A DNA stretch of 64,000 bases. Origin: Kitasatospora phosalacinea. Lineage in GTDB: Bacteria; Actinomycetota; Actinomycetes; Streptomycetales; Streptomycetaceae. Location: assembly GCF_000716545.1 (NCBI RefSeq), contig NZ_JNWZ01000019.1, forward strand, positions 33,677-97,676, given 5' to 3'. Of the stretch, positions 18,026 to 29,866 are shown in pieces. Position 1 is the stretch's first letter. The number at the start of each line of letters is the position of its first letter. The notes beneath the pieces are model-generated. The model worked only from the letters and a program-made list of their open reading frames with translations, was not told where the DNA came from and did no database searches. Both the position numbers and the translations under genes were made by a program.

Positions 18026-19585
18026 GTGTTCGACACTCTCTCCGACCGCCTCGCAGCGACGTTCAAGAACCTCCGGGGCAAGGGCCGTCTCAGCGAGGCG
18101 GACATCGACGCCACCGCGCGCGAGATCCGGATCGCCCTGCTGGAGGCGGACGTCGCGCTCCCCGTGGTCCGCGCCTTCATCAAGCAGGTCAAGGAACGCG
18201 CCCTCGGTTCCGAGGTCTCCGGCGCGCTGAACCCGGCCCAGCAGATCATCAAGATCGTCAACGAGGAGCTGATCAGCATCCTCGGTGGCGAGACCCGCCG
18301 CCTCCGGTACGCCAAGACCGGCCCGACCGTGATCATGCTGGCCGGCCTCCAGGGCGCGGGCAAGACCACGCTGGCCGGAAAGCTCGGCCACTGGCTCAAG
18401 AGCCAGAAGCACACCCCGCTGCTGGTCGCCTGCGACCTCCAGCGCCCCAACGCCGTCACCCAGCTCGGCGTCGTCGCGGAGCGGGCCGGCGTCGCCTTCT
18501 ACGGCCCGCAGCCCGGCAACGGCGTCGGCGACCCGGTGCAGGTCGCCCGCGACTCCATCGAGTACGCCAAGCAGAAGCAGTACGACGTCGTCATCGTCGA
18601 CACCGCCGGCCGCCTCGGCATCGACGCCGAACTGATGCAGCAGGCCGCCGACATCCGGGCCGCGGTCGACCCGGACGAGGTCCTGTTCGTGGTCGACGCC
18701 ATGGTCGGCCAGGACGCGGTCACCACCGCCCAGGCCTTCCTCGAGGGCGTCGACTTCACCGGCGTGGTGCTCTCCAAGCTCGACGGCGACGCGCGCGGCG
18801 GCGCCGCGCTCTCGGTCGCCCACGTGACCGGCCGCCAGATCATGTTCGCCTCCAACGGCGAGAAGGTCGACGACTTCGACGCCTTCCACCCGGACCGGAT
18901 GGCCTCGCGCATCCTCGGCATGGGCGACGTCCTCTCGCTGATCGAGAAGGCCGAGCAGACCTTCTCCCAGGCCGAGGCCGAGAAGATGGCCGCCAAGCTC
19001 CAGGGCGGCGGCAAGGACTTCACGCTCGACGACTTCCTGTCGCAGCTGGAGCAGGTCCAGAAGATGGGCTCGATCTCCAAGCTGCTCGGCATGCTCCCCG
19101 GCATGGGCCAGATCCGGGAGCAGATCAACAACCTGGACGACAAGGACGTCAACCGGGTCGGCGCGATCATCAAGTCGATGACCCCGGCCGAGCGGACCGA
19201 CCCCAAGATCATCAACGGCTCGCGCCGGCTGCGCATCGCCAAGGGCTCCGGCGTCCAGGTCGGCGAGGTCTCCGGCCTGGTCGAGCGGTTCTTCGAGGCC
19301 CGCAAGATGATGTCGGCGATGGCCTCCGGCAAGGGCATCCCCGGCATGCCGGGCATCCCCGGGATGGGCGGCGGCGCCAAGCGCTCCGGCAAGAAGGCCC
19401 CGGTCGCCAAGGGCAAGCGCAAGAGCGGCAACCCGCTCAAGCGCGCCCAGGAGGAGGCCGCCGCCGCCGAGCGCAGGGCCCTCGGCCCCGGCCAGGGCGC
19501 CCAGCCCGGCGGCGCGTTCGGCGTCCAGCCCGGCAAGGGCCCGGCGGACTTCGAACTCCCCAAGGAGTTCAAGGACCTGCTGTAG
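18026..19585 (+). CDS. ffh: Signal recognition particle protein Ffh
   Basis: 519 residues. The N domain starts VFDTLSDRLAATFKNLRGKG, G1 GLQGAGKT is at 107-114, followed by DTAGRLGID and SKLDGDARGGAALS. A Met-rich M domain (MGSISKLLGMLPGMGQ) binds signal peptides and SRP RNA. The last 70 residues are a Lys/Gly/Pro-rich tail with GIPGMPGIPGMGGG, longer than in E. coli. The GTP-dependent complex with FtsY (9544) targets membrane proteins. GTG start fits the conserved N-terminus; no good Shine-Dalgarno is visible in the 102-base gap after glnD, which holds TACCCT at about 17969. Confidence 0.97.
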   Translation: MFDTLSDRLAATFKNLRGKGRLSEADIDATAREIRIALLEADVALPVVRAFIKQVKERALGSEVSGALNPAQQIIKIVNEELISILGGETRRLRYAKTGPTVIMLAGLQGAGKTTLAGKLGHWLKSQKHTPLLVACDLQRPNAVTQLGVVAERAGVAFYGPQPGNGVGDPVQVARDSIEYAKQKQYDVVIVDTAGRLGIDAELMQQAADIRAAVDPDEVLFVVDAMVGQDAVTTAQAFLEGVDFTGVVLSKLDGDARGGAALSVAHVTGRQIMFASNGEKVDDFDAFHPDRMASRILGMGDVLSLIEKAEQTFSQAEAEKMAAKLQGGGKDFTLDDFLSQLEQVQKMGSISKLLGMLPGMGQIREQINNLDDKDVNRVGAIIKSMTPAERTDPKIINGSRRLRIAKGSGVQVGEVSGLVERFFEARKMMSAMASGKGIPGMPGIPGMGGGAKRSGKKAPVAKGKRKSGNPLKRAQEEAAAAERRALGPGQGAQPGGAFGVQPGKGPADFELPKEFKDLL

Positions 19586-19673
19586 GCGGGCCACCGGGGG
19601 CGCGGGGAGCCTGCTGTGCGTCCTCCCGCGTCCCCGCCGCTCGTCCGCGCCCGGCCTGGGCCAGAATGGGCCA

Positions 19674-20198
19674 ATGCGCGTGACGATCCGAGCCCCCCGC
19701 CCCGATGACGTCGTTCCCTACGCCGAGGCGGTGCGGCGCTCCGCCCCGCACATCGGGCGGTGGAACCCGGTCGAGCCGGACGCCATGCCCGACCTGCTGA
19801 GCCGTCAAGGCGCGGGCCTGCGGACGTTCATGATCGTCGACACCGAGACCGGCGGCCTGGTCGGCAAGTGCAACGTGGCCAACATCGTGATGGCGCGGTT
19901 CTGCAACGGCGTGCTGGGCTACGACTCGTACCTGCCGTTCGCCGGGACGGGCCGGATGTCGGAGGGCATGCGGCTGGTGGTGGAGCGCTGCTTCACGCCG
20001 CCGGAGCGGGGCGGGCTGGGGCTGCACCGGCTGGAGATCAACGTCCAGCCGGACAACGAGCGGTCGATCGCGCTGGCCCGCCGGCTGGGCTTCCGGCACG
20101 AGGGCTTCACGCCGCGGATGCTGTTCCTGCAGGACGCCTGGCGCGACCACGAGCGGTTCGCGCTGACCGCGGAGGAGTGGCCGACGCCGGTGCGCTGA
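19674..20198 (+). CDS. GNAT acetyltransferase (RimJ/RimL type)
   Basis: 174 residues. The fold follows the RimJ/RimL branch: MRVTIRAPRPDDVVPYAEAV at the start, GGLVGKCNVANIV strands, and GLGLHRLEINVQPDNERSIALARRLGF covering the acetyl-CoA loop and the last helix/strand. It probably acetylates an N-terminal amine or small substrate; the target is unknown. CAGAAT at 19662-19667 ends six bases before the ATG, so the gene may be leaderless. It lies between ffh and an ftsH-like gene. Confidence 0.85.
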   Translation: MRVTIRAPRPDDVVPYAEAVRRSAPHIGRWNPVEPDAMPDLLSRQGAGLRTFMIVDTETGGLVGKCNVANIVMARFCNGVLGYDSYLPFAGTGRMSEGMRLVVERCFTPPERGGLGLHRLEINVQPDNERSIALARRLGFRHEGFTPRMLFLQDAWRDHERFALTAEEWPTPVR

Positions 20199-20246
20199 GC
20201 GGGGCCGGCCGCGGCGTTGCGCCCCGCCCCCGGTGCGCGGTGTCCG

Positions 20247-20252
20247 TATCGT
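20247..20252 (+). promoter_or_regulatory. Candidate -10 (TATCGT) for the FtsH-like gene
   Basis: TATCGT ends seven bases before the GTG at 20260, which has no Shine-Dalgarno. This favours a leaderless start there over the in-frame GTG at 20233. Confidence 0.4.
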
Positions 20253-20259
20253 CCGACGC

Positions 20260-22164
<1,905 letters not shown>

Positions 22165-22169
22165 CGCCG

Positions 22170-22985
22170 CTACCCGCGGGGCCTGGTCCCCACCGCCCAG
22201 CGGAACTCGTTCGCCATCCGCACCGAGCCGTCCGGGCGCAGGAACGGGTGCAGCGCCTCCTCCAGCTCCTTGGCCACCAGCGCCGTGCCCGCGGCCTCCT
22301 CGGCCCGGTCGAACAGGCCGGTGGAGAGCAGGCCGCGGACCGCCGAGTCCAGGCCCGCGTAGGCGAACGGGCAGGCCACCCGCCCGCCCCCGGACGGGCG
22401 CGTCCCGGCCGCGGCGAGCAGCGACTCCAGTGCGCCCGGCCCGGCCGCCGCGAACGGGTCCGGCGCGCCGAGCGGGGCGTGCCGTCGGGCCACCTCCAGC
22501 ACGGCGGCGCTCTCGCAGCGCTCCGCCGGGCCCCAGGAGGCCACCACCACCTGCCCGCCGGGCAGTGCGCGGGCGGCCGCCCGGGCGACCAGCGCGGGCA
22601 CCGGCGGCTGCTCGAAAACGGTCACCAGGGAGTGCGCCGGGCGGGGGACGGGGTGCGCCGAACGGGCGACGCCCTCCGCTGGCCCGCCGGGCGACACCTG
22701 CAGCCCGCGGGCCGCCGCCAGCTCCCGCAGCCCGCCGTCCGCCTCCACCCCCGCGACCTGCGCGCCGCGCCCGGCGGCGAGCAGCAGCGCCAGCCCGGAC
22801 CGGCAGCCGACGCCCAGTAGGCTGGTGGCCGCGCCGACCTCGAGCCGCCGGTAAACGTCCTGGTAGAGGGGGACGAGCATGCGCTCCTGGATCTCCGCCC
22901 AGTCCCGCGCCCGACCGCCGCGCCCCGTCGGCCCGTCCGTCCGGATCCGGTCCACGGTGCTGCCGGTCACCTGCGCTGAAGCCAT
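22170..22985 (-). CDS. SAM-dependent methyltransferase-like protein
   Basis: 271 residues. ARDWAEIQERMLVPLYQDVYRRL leads into LLGVGCRSGLALLLAAGRGAQVAGVEADGGLRELA, a class I methyltransferase motif I (GVGCRSG) with the acidic residue after strand 2 (VEAD). VVVASWGPAERCESAAVLEVA matches UbiE/phosphatidylethanolamine-type enzymes. The substrate is unknown. GGGAGG six bases before the ATG gives a strong start. It converges with the FtsH-like gene, the stops being only five bases apart, and is divergent from proS. Confidence 0.85.
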   Translation of the reverse strand: MASAQVTGSTVDRIRTDGPTGRGGRARDWAEIQERMLVPLYQDVYRRLEVGAATSLLGVGCRSGLALLLAAGRGAQVAGVEADGGLRELAAARGLQVSPGGPAEGVARSAHPVPRPAHSLVTVFEQPPVPALVARAAARALPGGQVVVASWGPAERCESAAVLEVARRHAPLGAPDPFAAAGPGALESLLAAAGTRPSGGGRVACPFAYAGLDSAVRGLLSTGLFDRAEEAAGTALVAKELEEALHPFLRPDGSVRMANEFRWAVGTRPRG

Positions 22986-23274
22986 CGCGGCCTCCCATTC
23001 GGTCCTCGGAATCGGCTGCGGCCCCCGCAGCCCTGCCCCCCGGCCCCCCTCCCAGCGAACAGCGGGCCGCCCCCGCCGTCCAGAGGGGTGCGAGCAGGTA
23101 TCCGTGCGCCGCGGGTGTGCGCCCCGGGGTGTGCGCGGGCGCGTCGCGGTCCGGCGGGGCCGGCGGGTCCGGCGCGGCCCCCGAGCCCGGCGGGTCCGGC
23201 GGGTCCGGCGGCCGCGCGGCCGTACGGTGAACCGGATTCACGGTCCGGCCCCGGTTTTCCGTACCATTCGGCCC
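22986..23274. promoter_or_regulatory. Divergent region with GC repeats and proS promoter
   Basis: CGGCGGGTC occurs at 23161, 23189 and 23198. GTGAA-CCGGA-TTCAC is an inverted repeat at 23227-23241. TACCAT at 23262-23267 ends seven bases before the proS ATG, suggesting a leaderless start; TTCACG at 23237 is a possible -35 at long (19-base) spacing. No gene is seen. Confidence 0.4.
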
Positions 23275-24687
<1,413 letters not shown>

Positions 24688-24700
24688 CCCGGACCGCGGG

Positions 24701-24729
24701 CCGGGGCCCGGAGAATTCCGGAACCCCGG
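24701..24729 (+). terminator. Nested hairpin after proS
   Basis: CCGGGG (24701-24706) pairs with CCCCGG (24724-24729), and inside it CCGGA/TCCGG pair around GAAT. It begins 14 bases after the proS stop. Confidence 0.5.
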
Positions 24730-25040
24730 TTCGCGTGCTGGCAGTTGAGACTACTGACCAGTCAACTCCCCGAGGTACCCCACAAGCGGTACGGTATACG
24801 GCCCGTGGCCCTGTCAATTTTCGGACAGGTCGCGGGCCGTCCGTCGTGGGGATGTTGGGCTCCGCGGCGGGTGCCGAAGCCCGGCGAAGCCCGCCGGGTC
24901 CACACGTGCAGGGGGTTGGTCTTGCGTCAGTCCGGAGTCGCGCAATTCGCGCGCGAAAGTGCGTTCCTGAGAGTCCGCTGGGAATTCCCGAACGCGGGTG
25001 CCCGTCGGAACATCGGCTCTCTCCCCATCGTTGGTACAGC
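24730..25040. other. Structured leader-like region, less GC-rich
   Basis: AGTTGA (24743-24748) and TCAACT (24762-24767) form an inverted repeat around ACTG-AC-CAGT. TATACG lies at 24795. A compound hairpin at 24799-24839 pairs CGGCCCG with CGGGCCG outside and CCTGTC with GACAGG inside around AATTTTCG. A 99-codon frame (24745-25044) overlaps the next start by GTGA, but only about 71 percent of its last codons end in G or C, so I treat this as leader sequence rather than a gene. Confidence 0.4.
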
Positions 25041-25619
25041 GTGAGCACGACACAGCCCCTCGTCCTCGCGGCCGAACTGGCCGCCGCCTGGAGCGACATC
25101 CAGGCCCACCACCGGGACCTGCCCGACCTGGCGTCGCCCGAGGCGCTGATCGGCGAGTCCTCGTCCGCCTGCGGCACCCAGCTCAACTTCGAGCGACTGC
25201 TGCACGAGGCCGCCCACGGCCTGGCCGCCGCCCGGGAGATCCGCGACACCTCGCGGGCCGGCCGCTACCACAACCGCCGCTTCCTGCTGCTCGCCTCCGA
25301 GCTGGGCCTGGCCCACCCGGTCGAGCCGCACGCCAGCAGCGGCTTCTCCCAGGTGACGATGGGGCACGAGACCCGCGACCGCTACGCCGAGACCATCGAG
25401 CGTCTCGACCGCGCGCTCGGGGCGCACCAGCTCGCCGTGGCCGGCGAGGGCAGCCACCGCGCCTTCCGCGGGCCGGCCGCGCGGCACGGCTCCTCGGGCG
25501 GCGGCGTCCGGGTCAAGGCGGTGTGCGGCTGCGGTCGCAACGTCCGCGTGGTCCCGTCCGTGCTGGCCCAGGCCGCGATCGTCTGCGGCGCCTGCCAGCA
25601 GCCGTTCAAGATCGCCTGA
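25041..25619 (+). CDS. SprT-like putative zinc metallopeptidase
   Basis: 192 residues. [22 protein letters not shown] carries HEAAH, a zinc-peptidase HExxH-type motif, followed by [17 protein letters not shown] as in SprT-like domains. The C-terminus has a CGCGRNVRV...CGACQQPF pair, a probable zinc ribbon. Similar proteins occur on actinobacterial integrative elements and chromosomes; their role is unknown. It lies between proS and rpsP behind a structured leader. GTG is chosen because conservation starts there; there is no clear Shine-Dalgarno. Confidence 0.7.
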   Translation: MSTTQPLVLAAELAAAWSDIQAHHRDLPDLASPEALIGESSSACGTQLNFERLLHEAAHGLAAAREIRDTSRAGRYHNRRFLLLASELGLAHPVEPHASSGFSQVTMGHETRDRYAETIERLDRALGAHQLAVAGEGSHRAFRGPAARHGSSGGGVRVKAVCGCGRNVRVVPSVLAQAAIVCGACQQPFKIA

Positions 25620-25730
25620 ACCCTGCGCACGACTCCGGACCGAACGGTGTCCGCGGGCGGGCGCCGTCTGGCCGGAACGGGTGCTTGACCGGAACGGATG
25701 CTTGACCGGACGACGCCCGGCTGGGCCTCG

Positions 25731-25805
25731 TTCCGCCGGATCTCGTTCGACCGGCCGGCGTTCGACCGGACGGTGTTCGACCGGGATGCGTTCGACCGGG
25801 TTGCG
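25731..25805. repeat. 15-bp tandem repeat array
   Basis: TTCGACCGG recurs at exact 15-base intervals at 25746, 25761, 25776 and 25791, with a diverged copy TTCCGCCGG at 25731. The intervening six bases vary. Two GCTTGACCGG copies (25684, 25701) precede it. Read on the plus strand it would encode FDRxx pentapeptides from ATG 25698; the 81-codon frame then becomes Arg-rich and is not convincing. Confidence 0.75.
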
Positions 25806-26070
25806 GGCGGGGTGCCCGCGGCCCGTCGGGATCGCCGCTGTCGCCGGGGCCGGAAGGCCCGACGGCGCCGGGGGGTCCTGCCCGTACCGCGCGGGGGCGC
25901 GGTTCGGGGGGACCTTCGGCGGTGTGGCAGAATGGATGGCTGAGTACCCGGCAGCCAAGACAGGACCCTCTCTCCTAACGGCTGGCGTGTCCCTTGAACG
26001 GCACCTCGCGCCGCGGCCCCACGCGGCGGAGCGCTGCTCACCCACGTCAAAACCAGGAGAATCCACACCC
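25806..26070 (+). promoter_or_regulatory. rpsP leader region
   Basis: About 265 bases between the repeat array and rpsP. AGGAG at 26054-26058 is the ribosome site. The AT-richer stretch near 25925-25945 (GTGTGGCAGAATGGATGG) is the likeliest promoter area. No other structure was recognised. Confidence 0.35.
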
Positions 26071-26499
26071 GTGGCTGTCAAGATCAAGCTGAAGCGTCTG
26101 GGCAAGATCCGTTCCCCGCACTACCGCATCGTCGTCGCCGACTCGCGCACCAAGCGTGACGGCCGCGCGATCGAGGAGATCGGCATCTACCAGCCGACCT
26201 ACAACCCCTCGAAGATCGAGGTCGACGGCGAGCGCGCCCAGTACTGGCTGTCCGTCGGCGCCCAGCCGACCGAGCCGGTGCTCGCCATCCTCAAGCTGAC
26301 CGGCGACTGGCAGAAGTTCAAGGGCCTGCCGGCTCCGGAGCCGCTGAAGGTGGCCGAGCCCAAGGTCGAGGACTTCTCGCACCTGTTCGCCAAGGCCGTC
26401 GCCGGCTTCGAGGACGCCACCACCGGTGTCGCCATCACCCCGAAGGCCAAGAAGTCGGACAAGGCTGACGAGGCCGAGGCCGCTTCCACCGAGGCCTGA
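26071..26499 (+). CDS. rpsP: 30S ribosomal protein S16
   Basis: 142 residues, starting [26 protein letters not shown], unmistakably bS16. The first 80 residues are the standard domain. The extra tail ([16 protein letters not shown]) is the acidic/Lys extension usual in actinobacteria. GTG start with AGGAG upstream. It is followed after two bases by the KH-domain gene, the usual rpsP-khpA pairing. Confidence 0.97.
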   Translation: MAVKIKLKRLGKIRSPHYRIVVADSRTKRDGRAIEEIGIYQPTYNPSKIEVDGERAQYWLSVGAQPTEPVLAILKLTGDWQKFKGLPAPEPLKVAEPKVEDFSHLFAKAVAGFEDATTGVAITPKAKKSDKADEAEAASTEA

Positions 26500-26501
26500 G
26501 C

Positions 26502-26741
26502 ATGATCGAGGAAGCCCTCGACCACCTGGTGAAGGGCATCGTCGAGCACCCCGACGAGGTGCAGGTCCGTTCGCGCAACCTGCGCCGCGGCCACACCATC
26601 GAGGTGCGAGTGCACCCTGAGGACCTCGGCAAGGTGATCGGCCGGGGCGGCCGCACGGCACGCGCGCTGCGCACCGTGGTCGGCGCCCTGGGCGGCCGCA
26701 ACGTCCGGGTCGACCTGGTCGACGTGGACAGCCTCCGCTGA
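26502..26741 (+). CDS. khpA: KH-domain RNA-binding protein KhpA
   Basis: 79 residues forming a single KH domain: VRVHPEDLGKVIGRGGRTARALRTVVG contains the GxxG loop GRGG. KhpA proteins bind many RNAs, often with KhpB. It starts two bases after the rpsP stop and is co-transcribed. A canonical terminator follows at 26794. Confidence 0.93.
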   Translation: MIEEALDHLVKGIVEHPDEVQVRSRNLRRGHTIEVRVHPEDLGKVIGRGGRTARALRTVVGALGGRNVRVDLVDVDSLR

Positions 26742-26793
26742 CCTCCGCCCGACCGCCGAGGGCGCCGACCGCCTAGGTCGGCCACCGGGTTTC

Positions 26794-26829
26794 AGGACCG
26801 ACCGGGACGCATCCGTCCCGGTCGGTCCT
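26794..26829 (+). terminator. 16-bp perfect hairpin with T-rich tail
   Basis: AGGACCGACCGGGACG (26794-26809) pairs perfectly with 26814-26829 around CATC and is followed by TCCTGTTTCC. It closes the rpsP-khpA unit, 52 bases after the khpA stop and upstream of rimM. Confidence 0.8.
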
Positions 26830-26890
26830 TCCTGTTTCCGGGGCACCCCGCCCCCTTCCAGTGCCACCACCTCTCAGGAGAACGATCACC

Positions 26891-27541
26891 GTGCAGCTCG
26901 TCGTCGGCAGGATCGGCCGTGCCCACGGCATCCGGGGGGACGTCAGCGTCGAAGTCCGCACCGACGAGCCGGAACTGCGGCTCGGGCCCGGCGCGGTCCT
27001 CCTCACCGACCCCGCCGCCATCGGACCGCTGACCGTCGAGACCGGCCGGGTGCACAGCGGACGGCTGCTGCTGCGCTTCGCCGGCGTCAAGGACCGCACC
27101 GCCGCCGAGGCCCTGCGCGGCACCATGCTGATCGCCGAGGTCGACCCGGACGAGACGCCCGACGACCCGGACGAGTACTACGACCACCAGCTCATCGGGC
27201 TGGACGTGGTGCTCGCCGACGGCACCCCGGTCGGCGAACTCACCGAGGTGGTCCACCTCCCGTACCAGGACCTGCTCACCGTCCAGCGCGCCGACGGCAC
27301 CGAGGTGCTGATCCCGTTCGTCGAGCAGATCGTGCCCACCATCGACCTCGACGAGCAGCGCGTCGTCATCACCCCGCCCCCCGGCCTGATCGACGAGGTC
27401 GACGCGCCCGCCGCGACCGGCCGCGAGGGCGCGGACGAGGGCACGGGTGCGGGTGAGGGCGCGGACGAGGGCACGGACGCGGGCTCGGACTCGCGCCCGG
27501 GCTCGGGCTCGGGCGCCGACGGGAACGGTGGCGGCGCGTGA
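26891..27541 (+). CDS. rimM: 16S rRNA processing protein RimM
   Basis: 216 residues. [24 protein letters not shown] opens the RimM N-domain; the PRC-barrel C-domain contains [14 protein letters not shown] and [22 protein letters not shown]. It helps mature the 30S head. After residue 180 comes a low-complexity Gly/Asp/Ser tail ([17 protein letters not shown]) not found in E. coli. GTG with AGGAG about ten bases upstream. The stop overlaps the trmD start by four bases (GTGA, 27538-27541). Confidence 0.94.
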   Translation: MQLVVGRIGRAHGIRGDVSVEVRTDEPELRLGPGAVLLTDPAAIGPLTVETGRVHSGRLLLRFAGVKDRTAAEALRGTMLIAEVDPDETPDDPDEYYDHQLIGLDVVLADGTPVGELTEVVHLPYQDLLTVQRADGTEVLIPFVEQIVPTIDLDEQRVVITPPPGLIDEVDAPAATGREGADEGTGAGEGADEGTDAGSDSRPGSGSGADGNGGGA

Positions 27542-28365
27542 GCGACATGCGGATCGACGTCGTCACGATCTTCCCCGAGTACCTGGAGCCGCTGAACGTC
27601 TCCCTGGTCGGCAAGGCACGGGCCCGCGGCCAGTTGGACGTGCACCTGCACGACCTGCGGTCGTGGACCACCGACATCCACCGCACCGTGGACGACACGC
27701 CCTACGGCGGCGGCCCCGGCATGGTGATGAAGCCCGAGCCGTGGGGCGCCGCGCTGGACGCCGTCCTGGCCGCCGGGCCCGAGGGCGAGGTGCCGACCCT
27801 GGTGGTGCCCACCCCCAGCGGACGCCCCTTTACCCAGGAGCTCGCACAGGACCTCGCCGGCCGCCCCTGGCTGGCCTTCGCGCCCGCCCGCTACGAGGGC
27901 ATCGACCGGCGGGTCATCGAGGAGGCCGCGACCCGGATGCCGGTGGTCGAGACCTCCATCGGCGACTACGTGCTGGCCGGCGGCGAGGTCGCCGTGCTGG
28001 TGATGGTCGAGGCGATCGCCCGGCTGCTGCCCGGCGTGCTGGGCAACGCCGAGTCGCACCGCGACGACTCCTTCGCCCCCGGCGCCATGGCCGACCTGCT
28101 GGAGGGCCCGGTGTACACCAAGCCGGCCGAGTGGCGCGGCCGGGAGGTGCCGGAGATCCTGCTCAGCGGCCACCACGGGAAGATCGCCCAGTGGCGGCGC
28201 GAGCAGGCGTTCGCCCGTACCCTCGCCAACCGGCCCGACCTGGTGGCCCGTTGGCGGCGCGAGGCGTTCAGCAAGAAGGAGCGCGAAGCGCTCAGCGTCC
28301 TGGGCCTGGCCTGGGACGAGGCCACCGGCCGATTTCGGTCCGTGGCCGAGCCTGTGGAACAATAG
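27538..28365 (+). CDS. trmD: tRNA (guanine37-N1)-methyltransferase TrmD
   Basis: 275 residues. [28 protein letters not shown] is the family start; the SAM-binding trefoil knot is in [13 protein letters not shown] and [20 protein letters not shown], and ESHRDDSF follows. It methylates G37 of tRNAs, preventing frameshifting. GTG 27538 overlaps the rimM stop (coupled translation); ATG 27547, three codons in, is an alternative start closer to the conserved N-terminus. Confidence 0.95.
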   Translation: MSDMRIDVVTIFPEYLEPLNVSLVGKARARGQLDVHLHDLRSWTTDIHRTVDDTPYGGGPGMVMKPEPWGAALDAVLAAGPEGEVPTLVVPTPSGRPFTQELAQDLAGRPWLAFAPARYEGIDRRVIEEAATRMPVVETSIGDYVLAGGEVAVLVMVEAIARLLPGVLGNAESHRDDSFAPGAMADLLEGPVYTKPAEWRGREVPEILLSGHHGKIAQWRREQAFARTLANRPDLVARWRREAFSKKEREALSVLGLAWDEATGRFRSVAEPVEQ

Positions 28366-28387
28366 GCGACTGTTGTCTGTCGCCGGG

Positions 28388-28402
28388 CTCCCGTCACGGG
28401 AG
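28388..28402 (+). promoter_or_regulatory. Small hairpin in the rplS leader
   Basis: CTCCCG-TCA-CGGGAG lies 23 bases after trmD in the 155-base gap before rplS. It may be part of a ribosomal-protein leader; nothing else is recognised in the gap. Confidence 0.35.
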
Positions 28403-28520
28403 TCAGTGGACCGGTGCCCCCGCCACGGGGGGATCACCGCCAGCCGAAGCGGCCCGCAGCACCACCCAATCAAGACGATGATCCGTGGGCGGCCCGTGGC
28501 GCCTGCGATGGAGAGCAACG

Positions 28521-28871
28521 ATGAGCAACAAGCTCGCTGCTGTCGACGCGGCCTCGCTGCGCACCGACGTCCCCGCCTTCCGTCCCGGCGACACCCTCAA
28601 GGTGCACGTCCGAGTCATCGAAGGCAGCCGCTCGCGCGTCCAGGTCTTCCAGGGCGTTGTCATCCGTCGTCACGGCGCCGGCATCGGTGAGACCTTCACC
28701 GTTCGCAAGGTCAGCTTCAACGTCGGTGTCGAGCGCACCTTCCCGGTGCACACCCCGGTCGTCGAGAAGATCGAGGTCGTGACCCGCGGTGCGGTTCGCC
28801 GCGCCAAGCTGTACTACCTGCGTGACCTCCGCGGCAAGGCCGCGAAGATCAAGGAGAAGCGCGACGCGTGA
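28521..28871 (+). CDS. rplS: 50S ribosomal protein L19
   Basis: 116 residues: [32 protein letters not shown] then [24 protein letters not shown], classic bL19, which sits at the 30S-50S interface. GGAGAG precedes the ATG. It ends the rimM-trmD-rplS run and is followed by sipW, the order usual in streptomycetes. Confidence 0.97.
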   Translation: MSNKLAAVDAASLRTDVPAFRPGDTLKVHVRVIEGSRSRVQVFQGVVIRRHGAGIGETFTVRKVSFNVGVERTFPVHTPVVEKIEVVTRGAVRRAKLYYLRDLRGKAAKIKEKRDA

Positions 28872-28936
28872 TCGCACGGGCTCGACGGGGGTCGGCCCTC
28901 CTTCCGGTGTAGACCGGGGGGATAAGCTCACCCCCG

Positions 28937-29866
28937 ATGAGCACGTACGAGCCACCGACGGACCGCGACGGCAGTCCCGCACCCACGGGTGCGGATTCGC
29001 CGACGCGGTCCGCCGTCGTTTCCGCCCCCGGAGCAGCTCCCGACCCCGGCCCGGCTACTGGCGCGGGCGCTGGTGCGGCCACTGGTCCGGGCGCCGACGC
29101 GGGTGCTGGTTCGGATGCCGGTTCGGATGCCGGTGAGAGCGACGACGTCGACAGCGCCGACGGTGACGGCGCCAGCGGTGACAACGCCGACGGTCATGGC
29201 GGGCGGCGGTGGACGCGGGACCTGCTGTGGATCGGCGCGGTGTGCGTGGTCGTGCTGCTGCTGGTGAACGCCTTCGTGGCACGGCCGTTCGCGGTGCCGT
29301 CCGGCTCGATGGAGGGGACGCTGGAGCCGGGTGACCGAGTGCTGGTCAACCAGCTCGCGTACGCCTTCGGCGGGCACCCCCAGCGGGGCGACGTGGTGGT
29401 CTTCGACGGCATCGGCTCCTTCCTGCCGTACCAGGACGAACCCTCCGGGCTGAAGCGGCTGTTGGTCGGGGCCGGCCTCGCCCCGGCCGGGGACACGGTC
29501 TACGTGAAGCGGGTGATCGGCGTCGGCGGGGACCGGATCACCTGCTGCGGCACCGACGGCCGGCTGAAGGTCAACGGGGTGGCGCTGGACGAGAGCGCCT
29601 ACCTGTTCCCCGGCGACGCGCCGTCGGCGGTGCCCTTCGACATCGTGGTCCCCAAGGGCAAGCTCTGGGTGATGGGCGACCACCGCGGCGCCTCCCGCGA
29701 CTCCCGCGACCACCTCGGCGAGCCCGGCGGCGGAGCCGTGCCCGAGGACAAGGTGATCGGCCGCGCCGCCTGGGTGATGTTCCCCCTCGGCCGCGCCTCC
29801 TCCCTCGACCGGCCGGCGGCGTTCGCCGCGATTGAGGGGACCGGTGGCCATGGGGAGCAGAGGTAG
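28937..29866 (+). CDS. sipW: Type I signal peptidase SipW
   Basis: 309 residues. The first 85 residues are Gly/Ala/Asp-rich and disordered. One membrane helix (DLLWIGAVCVVVLLLVNAFV) follows. Catalytic Ser124 lies in PSGSMEGTL and Lys191 in YVKRVIGVGGD; box E is MGDHRGASRDSRDH. A hydrophobic segment near the end (AAWVMFPLGRA) is short. It removes signal peptides on the outer membrane face. First of four adjacent paralogues. No Shine-Dalgarno; TAAGCT at 28923-28928 is eight bases before ATG, so a leaderless start is possible. Confidence 0.92.
   Translation: MSTYEPPTDRDGSPAPTGADSPTRSAVVSAPGAAPDPGPATGAGAGAATGPGADAGAGSDAGSDAGESDDVDSADGDGASGDNADGHGGRRWTRDLLWIGAVCVVVLLLVNAFVARPFAVPSGSMEGTLEPGDRVLVNQLAYAFGGHPQRGDVVVFDGIGSFLPYQDEPSGLKRLLVGAGLAPAGDTVYVKRVIGVGGDRITCCGTDGRLKVNGVALDESAYLFPGDAPSAVPFDIVVPKGKLWVMGDHRGASRDSRDHLGEPGGGAVPEDKVIGRAAWVMFPLGRASSLDRPAAFAAIEGTGGHGEQR

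Noticed and set aside
24745..25044. 99-codon frame overlapping the SprT-like start by GTGA
   Set aside because: Codon use is poor for this genome and the product is not recognisable; kept only as a leader-region note.
25698..25943. 81-codon frame with FDR repeats
   Set aside because: Beyond the repeat array it becomes Arg-rich shadow-like sequence; no conservation evidence.
25920..25990. tRNA-like look of the rpsP leader
   Set aside because: No cloverleaf with a plausible acceptor stem and T-loop could be drawn.
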